Part shown: positions 63,448 through 64,000 of the stretch, piece by piece | How the letters are laid out: each line of letters opens with the position of its first letter | Numbering within the stretch: position 1 is the stretch's first letter | Position numbers and translations under genes: made by a program | Notes under the pieces: model-generated | The model's database searches: none | The model's input: the letters and a program-made list of their open reading frames with translations, nothing else | Told to the model about the DNA's origin: nothing | Source: Calothrix sp. NIES-2100 | Lineage (GTDB): Bacteria > Cyanobacteriota > Cyanobacteriia > Cyanobacteriales > Nostocaceae | Length of the DNA: 64,000 nucleotides | Assembly (NCBI RefSeq): GCF_002368195.1 | Contig: NZ_AP018178.1 | Coordinates: 9,642,205-9,706,204, forward strand | Reading direction: 5' to 3'

Positions 63448-63642
63448 CATACGTGTCAACTTAACGTGAAACCCTTACCAAGATATGATTTGATACAAAA
63501 TCACGTACCACCAAGATCCGCGCTACCCCACCCCAGTTTTGTCTAAAAGCCAAAACGTCCCCTCCCCGTAAACGGGGAGGGGATTGAGGGGTGGGGTAAA
63601 ATGCCTGTGGAATAAGTGTTTGAACTTAAGTTGACACGTATG
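63448..63642. mobile_element. MITE copy 2 (17-bp TIR, 9-bp target duplication)
   Basis: The ends CATACGTGTCAACTTAA and TTAAGTTGACACGTATG are perfect inverted repeats. The flanks are GATTTCCCC (left) and GGTTTCCCC (right), a 9-bp target duplication with one mismatch. Interior as in copy 1, with a different 12-16 base segment after CCCCAGTTTTG. It interrupts a GTAGGGGCGGG...CCCCGCCC palindrome of the type seen intact at 22180. Confidence 0.85.
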
Positions 63643-63905
63643 GGTTTCCCCGCCCATGAGGTAACCGGGGTTACCCCCGCGATGAGGACAATCCATGACA
63701 CGGAATCATTAATTAACTGGGTATCCGCATCTTAATTTATCTCACGCATTCGACGAAGTCGTTCTCGCAGAGTAGGCGCAGAGGCGCAAAGAAGAACGCA
63801 AGATTACAAACAAAGGCAGTAGTTTTAAATCCTACTGCCTTGAATGCTATCTACCAAGTTATTTTGTTGTCAAAACTTACCGACGCATGAAAATCCTAGT
63901 TCGAT
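63643..63905. other. Intergenic region right of MITE copy 2
   Basis: Right half of the split palindrome, then GAGGTAACCGGGGTTACCCC (a small palindrome at 63658-63677). AAAGGCAGTAG and CTACTGCCTT (63812-63842) form a hairpin that may terminate transcription of the leftward gene. No gene was seen. Confidence 0.45.
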
Positions 63906-64000
63906 TTAGCGGCGGTATTCCTCATCGGCGGGATCGCCATAGGGGTCTTCGCTAGCTGGGCGGACATCACCAAACGCCTGGTCTGCGGGGTCGCCGTAGG
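63906..64000 (-). CDS. C-terminal end of an acidic repeat protein (cut by window edge)
   Basis: The last 30 codons of a leftward gene, ending ...DPYGDPADEEYRR. YGDPADQAFGDV and YGDPADEEY are two copies of a YGDPAD unit, so the tail is a short acidic repeat. Too little is visible to name the protein. Confidence 0.55.
   Translation of the reverse strand, partial: YGDPADQAFGDVRPASEDPYGDPADEEYRR

Noticed and set aside
1..64000. tRNA genes
   Set aside because: No T-loop (GGTTCRANTCC) with matching acceptor stem was found by eye; a tRNAscan run would be decisive.

Overview
The window is chromosomal DNA from a filamentous, very probably heterocyst-forming cyanobacterium (Nostocales type). The evidence is photosynthesis genes (psaE, psb28, ndhO, a Ycf66-family gene), phylloquinone synthesis (menB), very frequent HIP1 octamers (GCGATCGC), heptamer-type short tandem repeats between genes, group II intron and IS605 remnants, large signalling ATPases, and a small exported protein with the RGSGR pentapeptide, read here as PatX, behind a TCCGGA promoter element. 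No rRNA, tRNA or CRISPR array was recognised.

Layout. 1-4982: a DciA-like gene, a long repeat-rich gap, a small Cys-rich protein, menB and a family 2 glycosyltransferase. 5062-10662: a minus-strand three-gene cluster of a HerA-like ATPase, a hydrophilic protein and a membrane TPR protein. 11151-16306: an RNase II/R-type exonuclease, rpsR-rpmG, an RDD protein and moeA. 16316-18002 and 23652-24930: two relic zones where IS200/IS605 (tnpA/tnpB) pieces are mixed with degenerate group II introns. Between them lie an XRE regulator, a polysaccharide deacetylase, patX, an FAD oxidoreductase and a zinc-type alcohol dehydrogenase. 25771-27346: two small conserved genes and rlmN.

27515-42511 is the signalling and conflict part. 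It holds a CHAT-TIR-AAA protein translationally coupled to a membrane AAA-WD40 protein, then convergently an amino-acid-permease/histidine-kinase fusion and an Hstk-type Ser/Thr kinase-ATPase-histidine kinase. 43104-47890 carries a MIF-like tautomerase, cobM, lgt, coaD with an overlapping coiled-coil gene, and the Ycf66-family gene. 47995-50171 is an overlapping ATPase/DUF4276-like pair resembling ATPase-Toprim defence modules. 50193-63325 is mostly housekeeping: tldD/pmbA, cysS, a CobW-type metallochaperone, dtd, psb28, moaB, mraY, DUF3134, a PAP/fibrillin protein, psaE, mutM, ndhO and mdh. The right edge cuts a minus-strand gene.

Strongest leads: (1) the CHAT-TIR-AAA plus AAA-WD40 pair; (2) the HerA/hydrophilic/TPR cluster; (3) two copies of a ~190 bp MITE with 17-bp terminal inverted repeats and 9-bp target duplications, both inserted into other palindromic repeats; (4) paired 3' hairpins with compensatory changes behind two tnpB relics; (5) PatX with its promoter element. 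All calls come from reading the sequence. No similarity search was run.
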